From assembly GCF_000196115.1 (NCBI RefSeq), contig NC_005027.1, forward strand, positions 5,452,001-5,516,000: DNA of 64,000 nt, read 5' to 3'. The first letter of the stretch is position 1, and every line of letters begins with the position of its first letter. Position numbers and translations under genes: made by a program. Of this stretch, positions 1 to 8,422 are shown piece after piece. Under the pieces are notes generated by a model. The model was not told the DNA's origin and did not search any database. It worked only from the letters and a program-made list of their open reading frames with translations. The stretch is from Rhodopirellula baltica SH 1 (GTDB lineage: Bacteria > Planctomycetota > Planctomycetia > Pirellulales > Pirellulaceae).

Positions 1-128
1 GGGATGCCAATCCGAAGCGATCGCGTTACAACTTGGACCGCCCTGAGCAACGTGTTTGCCGCGAAGCATGTGGGGCTCGGCCGGCGGTTGTCGGCGTTCC
101 TGCCCTGTCTCTTTTTTCAATCGCTCCG

Positions 129-1247
129 ATGAAGATCACCTGCCAACGAGACATCCTCGCCAACGCTTTCGTCCTCGCAGCATCGATTGCTCCGAGCCGA
201 TCGCCGAAGGAGATTTTGCAGAACGTCAAAGTGACCGCCGCGGGCGACAAGATCACGCTGATGGCGACCGACCAAGAGGTCGGAATTCGGTTGGACGTTA
301 GCGAGGGAATCGAGGTTGAAACCGAAGGCACGGCTCTGCTGCCAGTGGCCCGAACCGGGCCGATTCTGAGAGAGAGCAACGACGAGACGATCACGATCGA
401 AACCGATGAAGCCGGCATCAAAATCTCGGGCAGCCGGAGCAAGTTTCGCTTGCCCGGAAACAACCCCGATGAGTTCCCCAGCGTCCACGAATTCGACGAG
501 TCAAAGTACCACCAGATCAGCACTCGCACCTTTCGCGAAATGCTCCGCCGGACCGTCTTTGCGACCGACTCCGAAAGCAGCCGCTACGCCCTCGGTGGTG
601 TGCTTTTGGAAATGGAAGAAAACTCCGTCATCGCGGTTGGAACCGACGGCCGGCGACTGGCCCGAATGGAAGGCACCGGCGAATCGGTTGGCGGCCACGC
701 GACCAGTGGAATGACCACCATCGTGCCGACGCGAGCGATCGGATTGATCGAACGAGCCCTGAGCGAGAAGGACGATTTCGTCGAGGTCGCCTCTCGTGGA
801 AACGACCTTCTGATCCGGACCCCACGGGCGGTCATCAGCAGCCGTTTGGTCGAAGGTCGCTATCCGAACTGGCGTCAGGTTTTGCCCCAACGAGAAAACG
901 CGATTCAGATCGATGTGGTCGTCGGGCCCTTGTTCGCGGCCCTTCGCCAAGCCGCCATCGTGACCGACCTGGACAGCCGCGGAGTCGACTTCACTTTCGC
1001 CGACGGCACGTTGAAGCTGGAAGCCAAAACCGCCGACCTGGGTGAATCACAAATCGAATTGCCGATCGCCTACGACGGTGAGTCGATCACGTTGACAATG
1101 GACCATCGTTACCTGGCCGATTTCTGCAAAGTGATGGACAACGAGTCGACCGTCGTGATGGAAATCGAATCGGCGAAGTCACCCGCTCTGCTGCAGACCG
1201 ACGACGGGTACGCTTACGTCATCATGCCGATGGCTCGTGATCGGTGA
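129..1247 (+). CDS. dnaN: DNA polymerase III beta subunit (sliding clamp)
   Basis: Ring-shaped processivity clamp that tethers DNA polymerase III to DNA. The 372-residue product has the normal family length (about 366-380) and can be read as three successive clamp folds, roughly residues 1-120, 125-245 and 246-372. The C-terminus YVIMPMARDR matches the typical clamp ending. I chose the ATG at 129 because it gives the canonical start MKITCQRDIL; an upstream in-frame start at 33 would add 32 residues with no clamp character. The stop codon overlaps the start of the next gene, a DciA-like helicase-loader candidate, so the two are probably translated together. dnaA, recF and gyrB are not visible in this window. 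Confidence 0.96.
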   Translation: MKITCQRDILANAFVLAASIAPSRSPKEILQNVKVTAAGDKITLMATDQEVGIRLDVSEGIEVETEGTALLPVARTGPILRESNDETITIETDEAGIKISGSRSKFRLPGNNPDEFPSVHEFDESKYHQISTRTFREMLRRTVFATDSESSRYALGGVLLEMEENSVIAVGTDGRRLARMEGTGESVGGHATSGMTTIVPTRAIGLIERALSEKDDFVEVASRGNDLLIRTPRAVISSRLVEGRYPNWRQVLPQRENAIQIDVVVGPLFAALRQAAIVTDLDSRGVDFTFADGTLKLEAKTADLGESQIELPIAYDGESITLTMDHRYLADFCKVMDNESTVVMEIESAKSPALLQTDDGYAYVIMPMARDR

Positions 1248-1639
1248 TCGCCATGGGACAACCGCCTAAACCATCCGGCGGTGAATCCAGTCGCGGGGCG
1301 AATTCTTCAAAACGCCTGCCGCCCAAACTGGTCGAAGAGAAATCCGGCGGACCGCGAAAAATCGGCAGTCTGATTTCTCAATTGATGAGCCGACGCGGAT
1401 ACGCTTCCGTCGGGGCCGAGTCAGCTTTGACAGGGACAATCAAATCCGCCGTCGATGCTTCGATCGCTTCTTCGTTTCGAGTCGGCAAACTGCAACGCGG
1501 CGTGCTGATGATCTACGCGGTCGACAGCGTCGTCATGCAGGAGCTGACGTTTCAGAAACGCCGCATCTTGAAAAAGTTGGCCAAGGAACACCCGCAAGCC
1601 AAAATCCAGGATCTGCGTTTCAAGGTCCAAGCGGAGTAG
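1244..1639 (+). CDS. DciA-like DUF721 protein, putative replicative helicase loader/operator
   Basis: Small basic protein of 131 residues (128 if ATG 1253 is used). The N-terminal ~40 residues are polar and probably flexible. The rest matches the DUF721/DciA pattern: IGSLISQLMSRRGY, a central segment around GKLQRGVLMI, and the closing ELTFQKRRILKKL...IQDLRFKV. DciA proteins are the ancestral partners of DnaB helicase in bacteria without DnaC. Position directly after dnaN supports that role. The GTG at 1244 overlaps the dnaN stop as GTGA, which argues for coupling; ATG 1253 is an alternative. Family assignment is by recognition of the pattern; the helicase-loading role is inferred. Confidence 0.78.
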   Translation: MIAMGQPPKPSGGESSRGANSSKRLPPKLVEEKSGGPRKIGSLISQLMSRRGYASVGAESALTGTIKSAVDASIASSFRVGKLQRGVLMIYAVDSVVMQELTFQKRRILKKLAKEHPQAKIQDLRFKVQAE

Positions 1640-1941
1640 TCCGAGGTTTGGGTTGTTCCAGCAATCACGATCCGCAGCGGAAGCAAGGCCGCGGTCGATG
1701 CCGCCGACGAGTAAGTGACCTGTCCTGACCGGCTGGCATCCTTGCGTTTTTGAAATCCGATTGGGTACGTTGATAAGCAGGTACGCAGGTGTCATCGGGT
1801 ACGTGAGCCGCTTGGCGTTAGCCACGGTTCCCGCACTGAACCGGGGCGAATGCCCGAACGGCTAACGGAATTCAACCCGAATCATTCCAGCGTACCCGCT
1901 TAGCACCGCCCTGCTCGTCCGCCATTTCCACTGGATTCCCC
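1640..1941. other. Intergenic region with a short inverted repeat
   Basis: No gene is visible in this 302-bp stretch. It contains the inverted pair CGTTAGCC (1816-1823) and GGCTAACG (1860-1867). Between them lies ACCGGGGCGAATGCC, a string that recurs in degenerate form near 5267-5280 (reverse orientation) and near 61321-61335. It may be a remnant of a dispersed intergenic repeat. The promoter of hisF should lie here, but I could not identify one with confidence. Confidence 0.5.
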
Positions 1942-2730
1942 ATGCTTTCCGCTCGCGTCATTCCCTGCCTCGATGTCCATGGCGGACGCGTCGTCAAAGG
2001 CACCAACTTTGTGAACTTGCGAGATGCCGGTGACCCAGTCGAAGTGGCTCGGCGATACGAAGCCGAAGGGGCCGATGAATTGGTGTTCTTGGACATCACC
2101 GCCAGCCACGAAGAACGAGCGATCTTGTTGGATGTCGTTCGCCGTACCGCAGAACAGGTTTTCATGCCGCTGACCGTGGGCGGTGGCGTGCGAACGGTCG
2201 AGGATGTTCGAGCGTTGTTGTCGGCCGGTTGCGACAAGGTGTCCATCAACTCGTCAGCCGTGACCAACCCCGACTTCATCCGCCAAGCCGCCGATCGATT
2301 CGGGCGTCAGTGCATCGTGGTGAACATCGATCCCAAACGAGTCCAAAAAGACGGCGAAGAATTCTGGGAGGTGCACATCAACGGCGGTCGCAAACCGACC
2401 GGGCTGCAAGCGGTCCAGTGGGCCAAACGAGTCGAGGAACTGGGGGCCGGCGAGATTGTGCTGACCAGTATGGACGCCGACGGTACTTGCGACGGATATG
2501 ACATTCCGATCACCCGAGCGGTCAGTGAAGCGGTGCGGATCCCAGTGGTCGCCAGTGGAGGAGCTGGAAATCCGGACCACTTGGTCGAGGCCATTCGCGA
2601 TGGGAAGGCGGACGCGGTTCTGGCGGCCAGCATTTTCCACTTTGGCACCCACCCAATCGGACCGACCAAACAGCACATGGCCGAGGCTGGAATTCGGGTT
2701 CGGATGCCCGCAGAGCCTTTCGCCACATGA
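1942..2730 (+). CDS. hisF: Imidazole glycerol phosphate synthase, cyclase subunit HisF
   Basis: Cyclase half of imidazole glycerol phosphate synthase. It uses ammonia from HisH to convert PRFAR into IGP and AICAR in histidine biosynthesis. The 262-residue product is full length for a (beta/alpha)8 barrel. Both catalytic aspartates sit at the canonical numbers: D11 in VIPCLD and D130 in VVNID. Phosphate-binding loops TVGGGVRT (near 80) and VVASGGAGN are intact. The ATG at 1942 places D11 exactly, fixing the start. The AICAR by-product is the substrate of PurH, encoded next at 2845, so the neighbours share a metabolite. The other his genes are not nearby. Confidence 0.96.
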   Translation: MLSARVIPCLDVHGGRVVKGTNFVNLRDAGDPVEVARRYEAEGADELVFLDITASHEERAILLDVVRRTAEQVFMPLTVGGGVRTVEDVRALLSAGCDKVSINSSAVTNPDFIRQAADRFGRQCIVVNIDPKRVQKDGEEFWEVHINGGRKPTGLQAVQWAKRVEELGAGEIVLTSMDADGTCDGYDIPITRAVSEAVRIPVVASGGAGNPDHLVEAIRDGKADAVLAASIFHFGTHPIGPTKQHMAEAGIRVRMPAEPFAT

Positions 2731-2844
2731 ACGGATCGTCAACGGTGCCTTGACCGTCTTGGCGGTGGGAAGGAACATGGCGGTTTGAGTTGCCGGAAGC
2801 TGCTGTGGGGCTTTCAACCGTTTTCTTGAACCGAGTCGTTTACC

Positions 2845-4416
2845 GTGTCTGATGTGGTCCCCGTCCGTAACGCATTGATCAGTGTCAGCGACAAGATGGG
2901 GCTGGCAGATTTTGCCGCCGGATTGTCCGCCGCTGGAGTCACGATCTACAGCACCGGTGGGACTCGTGCCCACTTGGAACAATCCGGTATCAAGGTCGAA
3001 GATGTGGCCGAGTACACCGGTTTTCCGGAAATGCTGGATGGTCGCGTCAAAACGCTGCACCCGCGAATTTTCGCTGGCATCTTGGCTCGTCGCGACCTCG
3101 ATGATCACATGGACACGATCGCTGATCATGACATCGAGCCATTTGATTTGGTCGTCGTGAATCTGTATCCATTCGCCGCAACGGTCAGTCGTTCGGGTGC
3201 GACTCGAGCCGAATGCATCGAGCAGATCGATATCGGTGGCCCCAGCCTTGTGCGAGCGGCTGCGAAAAACCATGGCGATGTCGCGATCGCTACCAGTCCC
3301 GAGCAATACGGCGACGTTCTCGATCAACTGGAAACGTTGGGCGGAACCACCGACGAGCTACGCACTCAGCTCGCCGCCGAAGCATTCGATCACACCGCCG
3401 GCTACGACCGAGCCATCGCCGATTACATGCAAGGCGATGCGGTGGGCGGCGAGTTCCCCGCTTCGATGCACGTGTCACTACGACGCAAAACCCAGTTGCG
3501 ATACGGCGAAAACCCGCACCAACGAGCCGCGTTGTATTCCGATTCGTCGGATCGATCCGCGAACTTGGTGTCGGCTCGTCAGATCAGTGGCAAAGAGTTG
3601 TCTTACAACAACCTGCTGGACCTCGATGCCGCTCTCGACATCGCTCGCGGTTTTGCCGAACCAGCGGTCTCTGTCATCAAGCACAACAACCCCTGTGGTG
3701 CTGCAACCGGTGACACTCTTTCCGAAGCGGTCGACAAAGCCATGGCTGGTGACCCGCTGTCAGCCTTTGGTTCCGTCATTGGCATGAACCGAACGCTCGA
3801 TGAAGCGACGGCCGAATTTTTGTGTCAGCCCGGATTGTTCATCGAAGCCATCGTCGCACCCGATTTCGAAGCCGGTGCGGTCGGGCTGCTGACAACCAAA
3901 CCGCGTTGGAAAGACAACGTTCGCTTGATGCAAGTTGGTCGCTTGGACGAACCCGCTCGCAAAGTGTCGCGGCGATTCATCAGCGGCGGCATGTTGGTGC
4001 AAGACGCCGACCGCATGGTCAGCTCACCTTTGCAGTGGAACACCGTCACGGAAACACCCGTCGATGATGACCTGTGGGACGACATTTCCTTTGGTTGGGA
4101 AATGGTTCGTCATGTGAAGAGCAACGCGATCGTGCTGGCCAAAGACACATCGTTGATCGGCGTGGGTGCCGGCCAAATGAGCCGCGTCGACAGCGTCGAG
4201 ATCTCGATCAAGAAAGCCGCAGAGCGTTCCGAAGGATCGATTCTCGCGTCCGATGCGTTCTTCCCCTTTCCCGATTCGATCGAAGCAGCCGCGAAAGCGG
4301 GCGTGCTGGCTATCATTCAACCCGGCGGTTCGCGTCGCGATGACGAAGTGATTGCCGCCTGTGACGAACACGAAATCGCGATGGTCTTCACCGGTCGTCG
4401 TCACTTCAAACACTGA
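2845..4416 (+). CDS. purH: Bifunctional AICAR formyltransferase / IMP cyclohydrolase PurH
   Basis: Catalyses the last two steps of IMP synthesis. The 523-residue protein has the normal length. The N-terminal MGS-like IMP cyclohydrolase domain (about 1-200) shows STGGT and DGRVKTLHP. The AICAR transformylase domain follows and carries the catalytic Lys-His motif KHNNPCG near residue 277. A GTG start at 2845 gives MSDVVPVRNALISVSDK, which aligns with the usual beginning of the family; no better ATG is in frame nearby. Only 18 bp separate it from trpC, suggesting cotranscription. It lies 114 bp after hisF, whose reaction releases AICAR, the PurH substrate. Confidence 0.96.
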   Translation: MSDVVPVRNALISVSDKMGLADFAAGLSAAGVTIYSTGGTRAHLEQSGIKVEDVAEYTGFPEMLDGRVKTLHPRIFAGILARRDLDDHMDTIADHDIEPFDLVVVNLYPFAATVSRSGATRAECIEQIDIGGPSLVRAAAKNHGDVAIATSPEQYGDVLDQLETLGGTTDELRTQLAAEAFDHTAGYDRAIADYMQGDAVGGEFPASMHVSLRRKTQLRYGENPHQRAALYSDSSDRSANLVSARQISGKELSYNNLLDLDAALDIARGFAEPAVSVIKHNNPCGAATGDTLSEAVDKAMAGDPLSAFGSVIGMNRTLDEATAEFLCQPGLFIEAIVAPDFEAGAVGLLTTKPRWKDNVRLMQVGRLDEPARKVSRRFISGGMLVQDADRMVSSPLQWNTVTETPVDDDLWDDISFGWEMVRHVKSNAIVLAKDTSLIGVGAGQMSRVDSVEISIKKAAERSEGSILASDAFFPFPDSIEAAAKAGVLAIIQPGGSRRDDEVIAACDEHEIAMVFTGRRHFKH

Positions 4417-4434
4417 TCGACCGATAGCATTGCG

Positions 4435-5214
4435 ATGACGATTCTCGACGACATCCTGGTAAAAACCCGCCAAGTCATCGCGCGTGATCAAGCTTCCGTG
4501 CCCGCCGCGGAACTCGTCGCGGCGGCGAAGGATCTTCCCGTGTGCCGAGACTTTCACGGTTCGCTCGCGGCCACCGATCAAGTTCGCTTGATCGCCGAAG
4601 TCAAACGAGCCAGTCCTTCCGCCGGCCTGATTCGCGAAGACTTCGACCCACCAACGATCGCCAAGTCGTACGAAGACGGGGGAGCCGCTTGCATCAGCGT
4701 GCTCACCGACGAACCCTTCTTCCAAGGCTCATTGGACTATCTCCGCCAAGTCCGCTCGGCAGTTGATTTGCCAATCCTTCGCAAGGACTTCATCGTCGAT
4801 CCCTATCAACTGCTGCAGGCCCGCGTCGCCGGTGCCGATGCGGTGTTGTTGATCGCCGAATGTCTCTCGCCTCAGCAATTGATCGAGATGGATGAGCAAG
4901 CCTCCGAGTTGGGCCTGCAAACGCTGATCGAACTCTACGAGCCTGAGAACCTGGCTCCGGTTCTGGCAACCAAGACCCGATTGGTTGGAATCAACAACCG
5001 AGACCTGCGAACTTTCGAAACTGATCTGCAACACTGTGTTCGCTTGGCGGCGGACATTCCTTCGGACCGATTGGTGGTCGGTGAAAGCGGCATCCGAACC
5101 GCGGCCGACGTCGCAATGTTGAAAGCCGGCGGCATCAAAGCCATCTTGGTCGGCGAATCGCTGATGCGTCAGCCCGACATCACGATCGCTACGAAGGCGT
5201 TGCTCGCCAGCTGA
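4435..5214 (+). CDS. trpC: Indole-3-glycerol phosphate synthase
   Basis: Converts carboxyphenylaminodeoxyribulose phosphate to indole-3-glycerol phosphate in tryptophan biosynthesis. The 259-residue single-domain TIM barrel is the normal length for a monofunctional enzyme. Visible active-site segments are EVKRASPSAG (catalytic Lys), VLTDEPFFQGS, LRKDFIVD (second Lys), NNRDL and the phosphate-binding VGESGI. It starts 18 bp after purH on the same strand, so it probably belongs to the same transcript. No other trp genes lie in this window, so the pathway is scattered in this genome. A large hairpin repeat follows at 5316. Confidence 0.95.
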   Translation: MTILDDILVKTRQVIARDQASVPAAELVAAAKDLPVCRDFHGSLAATDQVRLIAEVKRASPSAGLIREDFDPPTIAKSYEDGGAACISVLTDEPFFQGSLDYLRQVRSAVDLPILRKDFIVDPYQLLQARVAGADAVLLIAECLSPQQLIEMDEQASELGLQTLIELYEPENLAPVLATKTRLVGINNRDLRTFETDLQHCVRLAADIPSDRLVVGESGIRTAADVAMLKAGGIKAILVGESLMRQPDITIATKALLAS

Positions 5215-5545
5215 GGAGGTCGTGGATCAAGGCGGGTGGGTCTCGGGGCTCTCTCGGCGCTATTCACGCGCATTCGCCCCGGAGGATGTCGATTTTATTA
5301 CTGACGCATCTGGCCGTAGCGGAAGTCGCCAAGACTTTCGGCGAATAACGGTGCAGGCCGAAACTCTTGGCGAGTTCCGCTACCTCACTCGTTGAATCGA
5401 CGCCCCGGAGGGGGCCGTCGTGGATGTGCGGTCTGAAGGCACGATCCTTTGCTGCTTCGTCTGGCAGCAGTGGCTATGATGGACCGCAGCCCACCGGTTC
5501 CTTCGCCTGGCAGGAACCGTCCTCCCTCCTTTGCAAGGCGAGTTC
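5215..5545. other. Intergenic region carrying a hairpin repeat
   Basis: This 331-bp gap holds no gene. Its main content is the 27-bp inverted repeat at 5316-5383, annotated separately. CATTCGCCCCGG near 5269-5280 resembles the repeat string seen near 1840. Just before the sulfatase gene there is a short GGTTCC...GGAACC hairpin near 5497-5518. The AAGGCGAG at about 5535-5542 is a plausible ribosome-binding site for ATG 5546. Confidence 0.5.
5316..5383. repeat. Palindromic intergenic repeat, 27-bp arms
   Basis: The left arm at 5316-5342 and the right arm at 5357-5383 are reverse complements over 27 bp with two mismatches, around a 14-bp loop. The arms begin GTAGCGGAA and end TTCCGCTAC. The same terminal words occur in the repeat at 13129 and in the interrupted one at 17461. 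It could act as an mRNA-stabilising or terminating hairpin for purH-trpC, but it lacks a T-tract. It looks like a REP-type element. Confidence 0.8.
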
Positions 5546-7000
5546 ATGTCATCCAGAAGCGCTTTCCCGATTCCTCGCTGCCAATCCATTGTGCTCGGCC
5601 TCGCGGGGTTTCTCGCACTGCTTGGTAGCCACAGCTCGGCTGCTGAGTCGACCGACACGACCGAGAAGCCCAACGTCATCGTGATCTTCACCGATGATCA
5701 AGGTTACAACGATTTGGGATGTTATGGTTCACCCAATATCAAGACTCCAAACCTTGATCGCTTGGCCAGCGAAGGACGTCGCTACACCAGCTTCTACTCA
5801 GCGTGTTCGGTGTGTTCGCCTTCGCGAGCGGCGTTGCTAACGGGCTGCTATCCCAAGCGGGTTGGATTGCATCAGCATGTCTTGTTCCCGCAGAGCACTT
5901 ATGGATTGCATCCGGATGAGGTCACCATCGCGGACCATTTGAAGTCAGCCGGTTACGCCACCGCTTGCGTTGGCAAATGGCATCTTGGTCACCACAAGGA
6001 AACGCTGCCAACATCCAACGGCTTTGACTCTTACTATGGGATTCCGTATTCCAATGACATGAATCATCCCGACAACAAACGACTCGGCAAGATGTCGTCG
6101 GATGATCGTTGGACGGACCAGTCCTCTGCGGTGACTCTGTGGAACACACCGTTGGTGCAAGATGAAGAGATCATCGAACTGCCCGTTGATCAAAGGACCG
6201 TTACCCGCCGGTACACGGATCGGGCCATCGAGTTTGTCGAAGCAAACCAAGACAAACCGTTCTTCTTGTACCTGCCTCATTCCATGCCGCACATTCCTTT
6301 GTATGTGCCGGAGGACGTTTACGATCCCGATCCACAAAATGCATACAAGTGCGTGATCGAGCACATCGACACGGAAGTGGGGCGTCTGGTTCAAACCGTC
6401 CGTGATCTTGGTTTGTCAGAAAAGACGCTGATCGTTTACACCAGCGACAACGGACCTTGGTTGCAATTCAAAAACCATGGCGGAAGTGCCGGTCCCTTGC
6501 GAGCCGGAAAAGGCACCACGTTTGAAGGAGGCCAGCGAGTGCCTTGCATCATGTGGGCACCAGGACGCATTCCTGCGGGCACATCCAGCAACGCTTTCGC
6601 GACCAACATGGACCTGCTTCCCACCATCGCTTCGTTCACGGGCGTCGCACTGGAGAACGATCGAAAGATCGACGGGATCGACTTGACGTCGACTTTCACA
6701 TCGGACGAGTCTGCCCGGGATGAATTCGTCTTCTATTCCGCACATGGTGTGCTTGAAGGTATTCGGATGGGCGATTGGAAATATCTGCGACAGGTAGCGC
6801 GTCGAGGTCCGAATGCGAAGGGACCGAAGCCCGAACCAAAGGTCTTTCTGTTTGATTTGTCACAGGACATCGGTGAGAAGAATAACCTTGTTGAACAACA
6901 ACCCGAACGCGTGCAGAAAATGCATGCTCGCATGGAAGAATTGAACGAAGAGATCACGGCGAATGCTCGCCCTGTTTGGCGAAAGAAGGTGAACTCATGA
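5546..7000 (+). CDS. Secreted type I sulfatase (formylglycine-dependent)
   Basis: Predicted exported arylsulfatase-family hydrolase of 484 residues. A signal peptide covers about residues 1-33 (hydrophobic VLGLAGFLALLGSHSSAAES). Metal-binding VIFTDDQGYNDLG follows, and the maturation motif C90-S-P-S-R is intact, so Cys90 should become formylglycine. GKWHLGHH and YTSDNGPW supply further active-site residues. The C-terminal subdomain includes MGDWKYL. The substrate cannot be told from sequence; planctomycete sulfatases usually act on sulfated algal polysaccharides. ATG 5546 is preferred to TTG 5531 because it has a purine-rich upstream site. The stop overlaps the next sulfatase gene by ATGA. 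An anaerobic-type maturase or FGE is not encoded here. Confidence 0.92.
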   Translation: MSSRSAFPIPRCQSIVLGLAGFLALLGSHSSAAESTDTTEKPNVIVIFTDDQGYNDLGCYGSPNIKTPNLDRLASEGRRYTSFYSACSVCSPSRAALLTGCYPKRVGLHQHVLFPQSTYGLHPDEVTIADHLKSAGYATACVGKWHLGHHKETLPTSNGFDSYYGIPYSNDMNHPDNKRLGKMSSDDRWTDQSSAVTLWNTPLVQDEEIIELPVDQRTVTRRYTDRAIEFVEANQDKPFFLYLPHSMPHIPLYVPEDVYDPDPQNAYKCVIEHIDTEVGRLVQTVRDLGLSEKTLIVYTSDNGPWLQFKNHGGSAGPLRAGKGTTFEGGQRVPCIMWAPGRIPAGTSSNAFATNMDLLPTIASFTGVALENDRKIDGIDLTSTFTSDESARDEFVFYSAHGVLEGIRMGDWKYLRQVARRGPNAKGPKPEPKVFLFDLSQDIGEKNNLVEQQPERVQKMHARMEELNEEITANARPVWRKKVNS

Positions 7001-8400
7001 TTCGGTTGTTATTCTCGCTATCGGTCTTTGTTGTCTCGCTTTTCTTGATGGGAAAAGCTGCGACAGCGAATGAACAGCCAAACTTGGTCTTTGTCATCGC
7101 CGATGATTGCACCTTTCGAGATATTGGTTGCTACGGTGGCCAAGCCCACACACCACGTATCGATGCGTTGGCGGATGAAGGAATGCGGTTCACCCGTTGC
7201 TTCCAATCCGTCGCGATGTGCTCGCCAACCCGGCACAGCATTTATTGCGGTCAGTACCCGGTGAAATCAGGTGCCTACCCGAATCACACGTTTGTCCCGG
7301 AAGGAACCGATAGCGTGGTTCAGTTCCTGCAACCATTGGGTTATCAGGTCGCACAGAGTGGGAAACGACACATCGCACCACCATCGGTTTTCAATTGGGA
7401 GCAGTTGCCGGGCAACTCCAACCCCGACTTTGAGGCGGTGGAAGAGTTCGTGAAAGCGTGCTCTGAAACCGAACAACCGTTCTGCCTGTTCTTATGTTCC
7501 AACGAACCTCACACACCTTGGAACAAAGGCGATGCTTCCCGCTACGATCCTGCGACACTCGAGTTGCCGCCCTACATTCTGGACACACCCGAAACTCGCG
7601 ATGGGATGTCTCGCTACCTGGCTGAGATCACCTACTTCGATTCGCAGGTGGGAGAGGCCATCGATTTGCTTGACCAATACAAAGTCGCCGACAACACCCT
7701 GTTGATCGTCGTCAGCGAACAAGGCAATTCGATGCCATTTGCGAAATGGACTTGTTATGACAGCGGGCTGCAATCAGGTTGCATCGTCCGTTGGCCAGGG
7801 CATGTCGAAGCCGGATCGACGAACGATGCCATGATCGAGTACATCGACTTTCTTCCGACATGGATCGAGGTGGCCGGTGGCGATCTCAGTTCCGAGATGG
7901 CAGCGAAACTCGACGGAAAAAGTTTGCTACCTGTTTTGGCTGGCAAGCAAACTCATAAAAACCTGGTGTTTGGGGAGATGACCACACGAGGAATCAACAA
8001 CGGTTCCGAGTACTACGGCATTCGGAGCGTCCGATCGGAACGTTACAAGTACATTTGGAACTTCACCCCGGAGGTGACTTTCCAAAATGCTTGCACGAGT
8101 TCGAAAGAGTTTGTCAGTTGGAAACGCGAAGCGGAAGCTGGAAACGCGAAAGCGATTAAGCTGGTCGAGCGTTACACACAGCGTCCCAAAATCGAGTTTT
8201 ACGATCTCGCGAATGACCCGTTGGAACTGAACAACCTGGCCGCCGATCCAGCTCATTATGAGACAATGCGATCCTTGAGAATGGAACTCGATCAATGGAT
8301 GCAGCATTGCGGCGACAAAGGCCAAGCGACCGAATTGGACGCCCTCAATCACATGAAACGCGGCCAATCCAAACGGAAAAAGAAGCAAGCGAAATCTTGA
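6997..8400 (+). CDS. Secreted type I sulfatase, second of a tandem pair
   Basis: A 467-residue exported sulfatase. Signal peptide residues 1-25 (MIRLLFSLSVFVVSLFLMG). VFVIADDCTFRDIGCYGG gives the metal-binding aspartates and C75-S-P-T-R is the formylglycine motif. SGKRHIAPP corresponds to the GKWHLG segment of its neighbour. VSEQGNSMPFAKW replaces the usual TSDNG motif, hinting at a different substrate. The C-terminus is lysine-rich (KRGQSKRKKKQAKS). The ATG at 6997 overlaps the upstream stop (ATGA), indicating translational coupling. The two proteins differ greatly outside the core motifs, so they are not a recent duplication. They may desulfate different positions of one glycan; this is inference. 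Confidence 0.9.
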   Translation: MIRLLFSLSVFVVSLFLMGKAATANEQPNLVFVIADDCTFRDIGCYGGQAHTPRIDALADEGMRFTRCFQSVAMCSPTRHSIYCGQYPVKSGAYPNHTFVPEGTDSVVQFLQPLGYQVAQSGKRHIAPPSVFNWEQLPGNSNPDFEAVEEFVKACSETEQPFCLFLCSNEPHTPWNKGDASRYDPATLELPPYILDTPETRDGMSRYLAEITYFDSQVGEAIDLLDQYKVADNTLLIVVSEQGNSMPFAKWTCYDSGLQSGCIVRWPGHVEAGSTNDAMIEYIDFLPTWIEVAGGDLSSEMAAKLDGKSLLPVLAGKQTHKNLVFGEMTTRGINNGSEYYGIRSVRSERYKYIWNFTPEVTFQNACTSSKEFVSWKREAEAGNAKAIKLVERYTQRPKIEFYDLANDPLELNNLAADPAHYETMRSLRMELDQWMQHCGDKGQATELDALNHMKRGQSKRKKKQAKS

Positions 8401-8422
8401 CCAGAACGCAACTCAGTTGGTT

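Noticed and set aside
1..128. Possible replication origin next to dnaN
   Set aside because: Only 128 bp are visible, with no DnaA-box cluster or AT-rich unwinding region seen.
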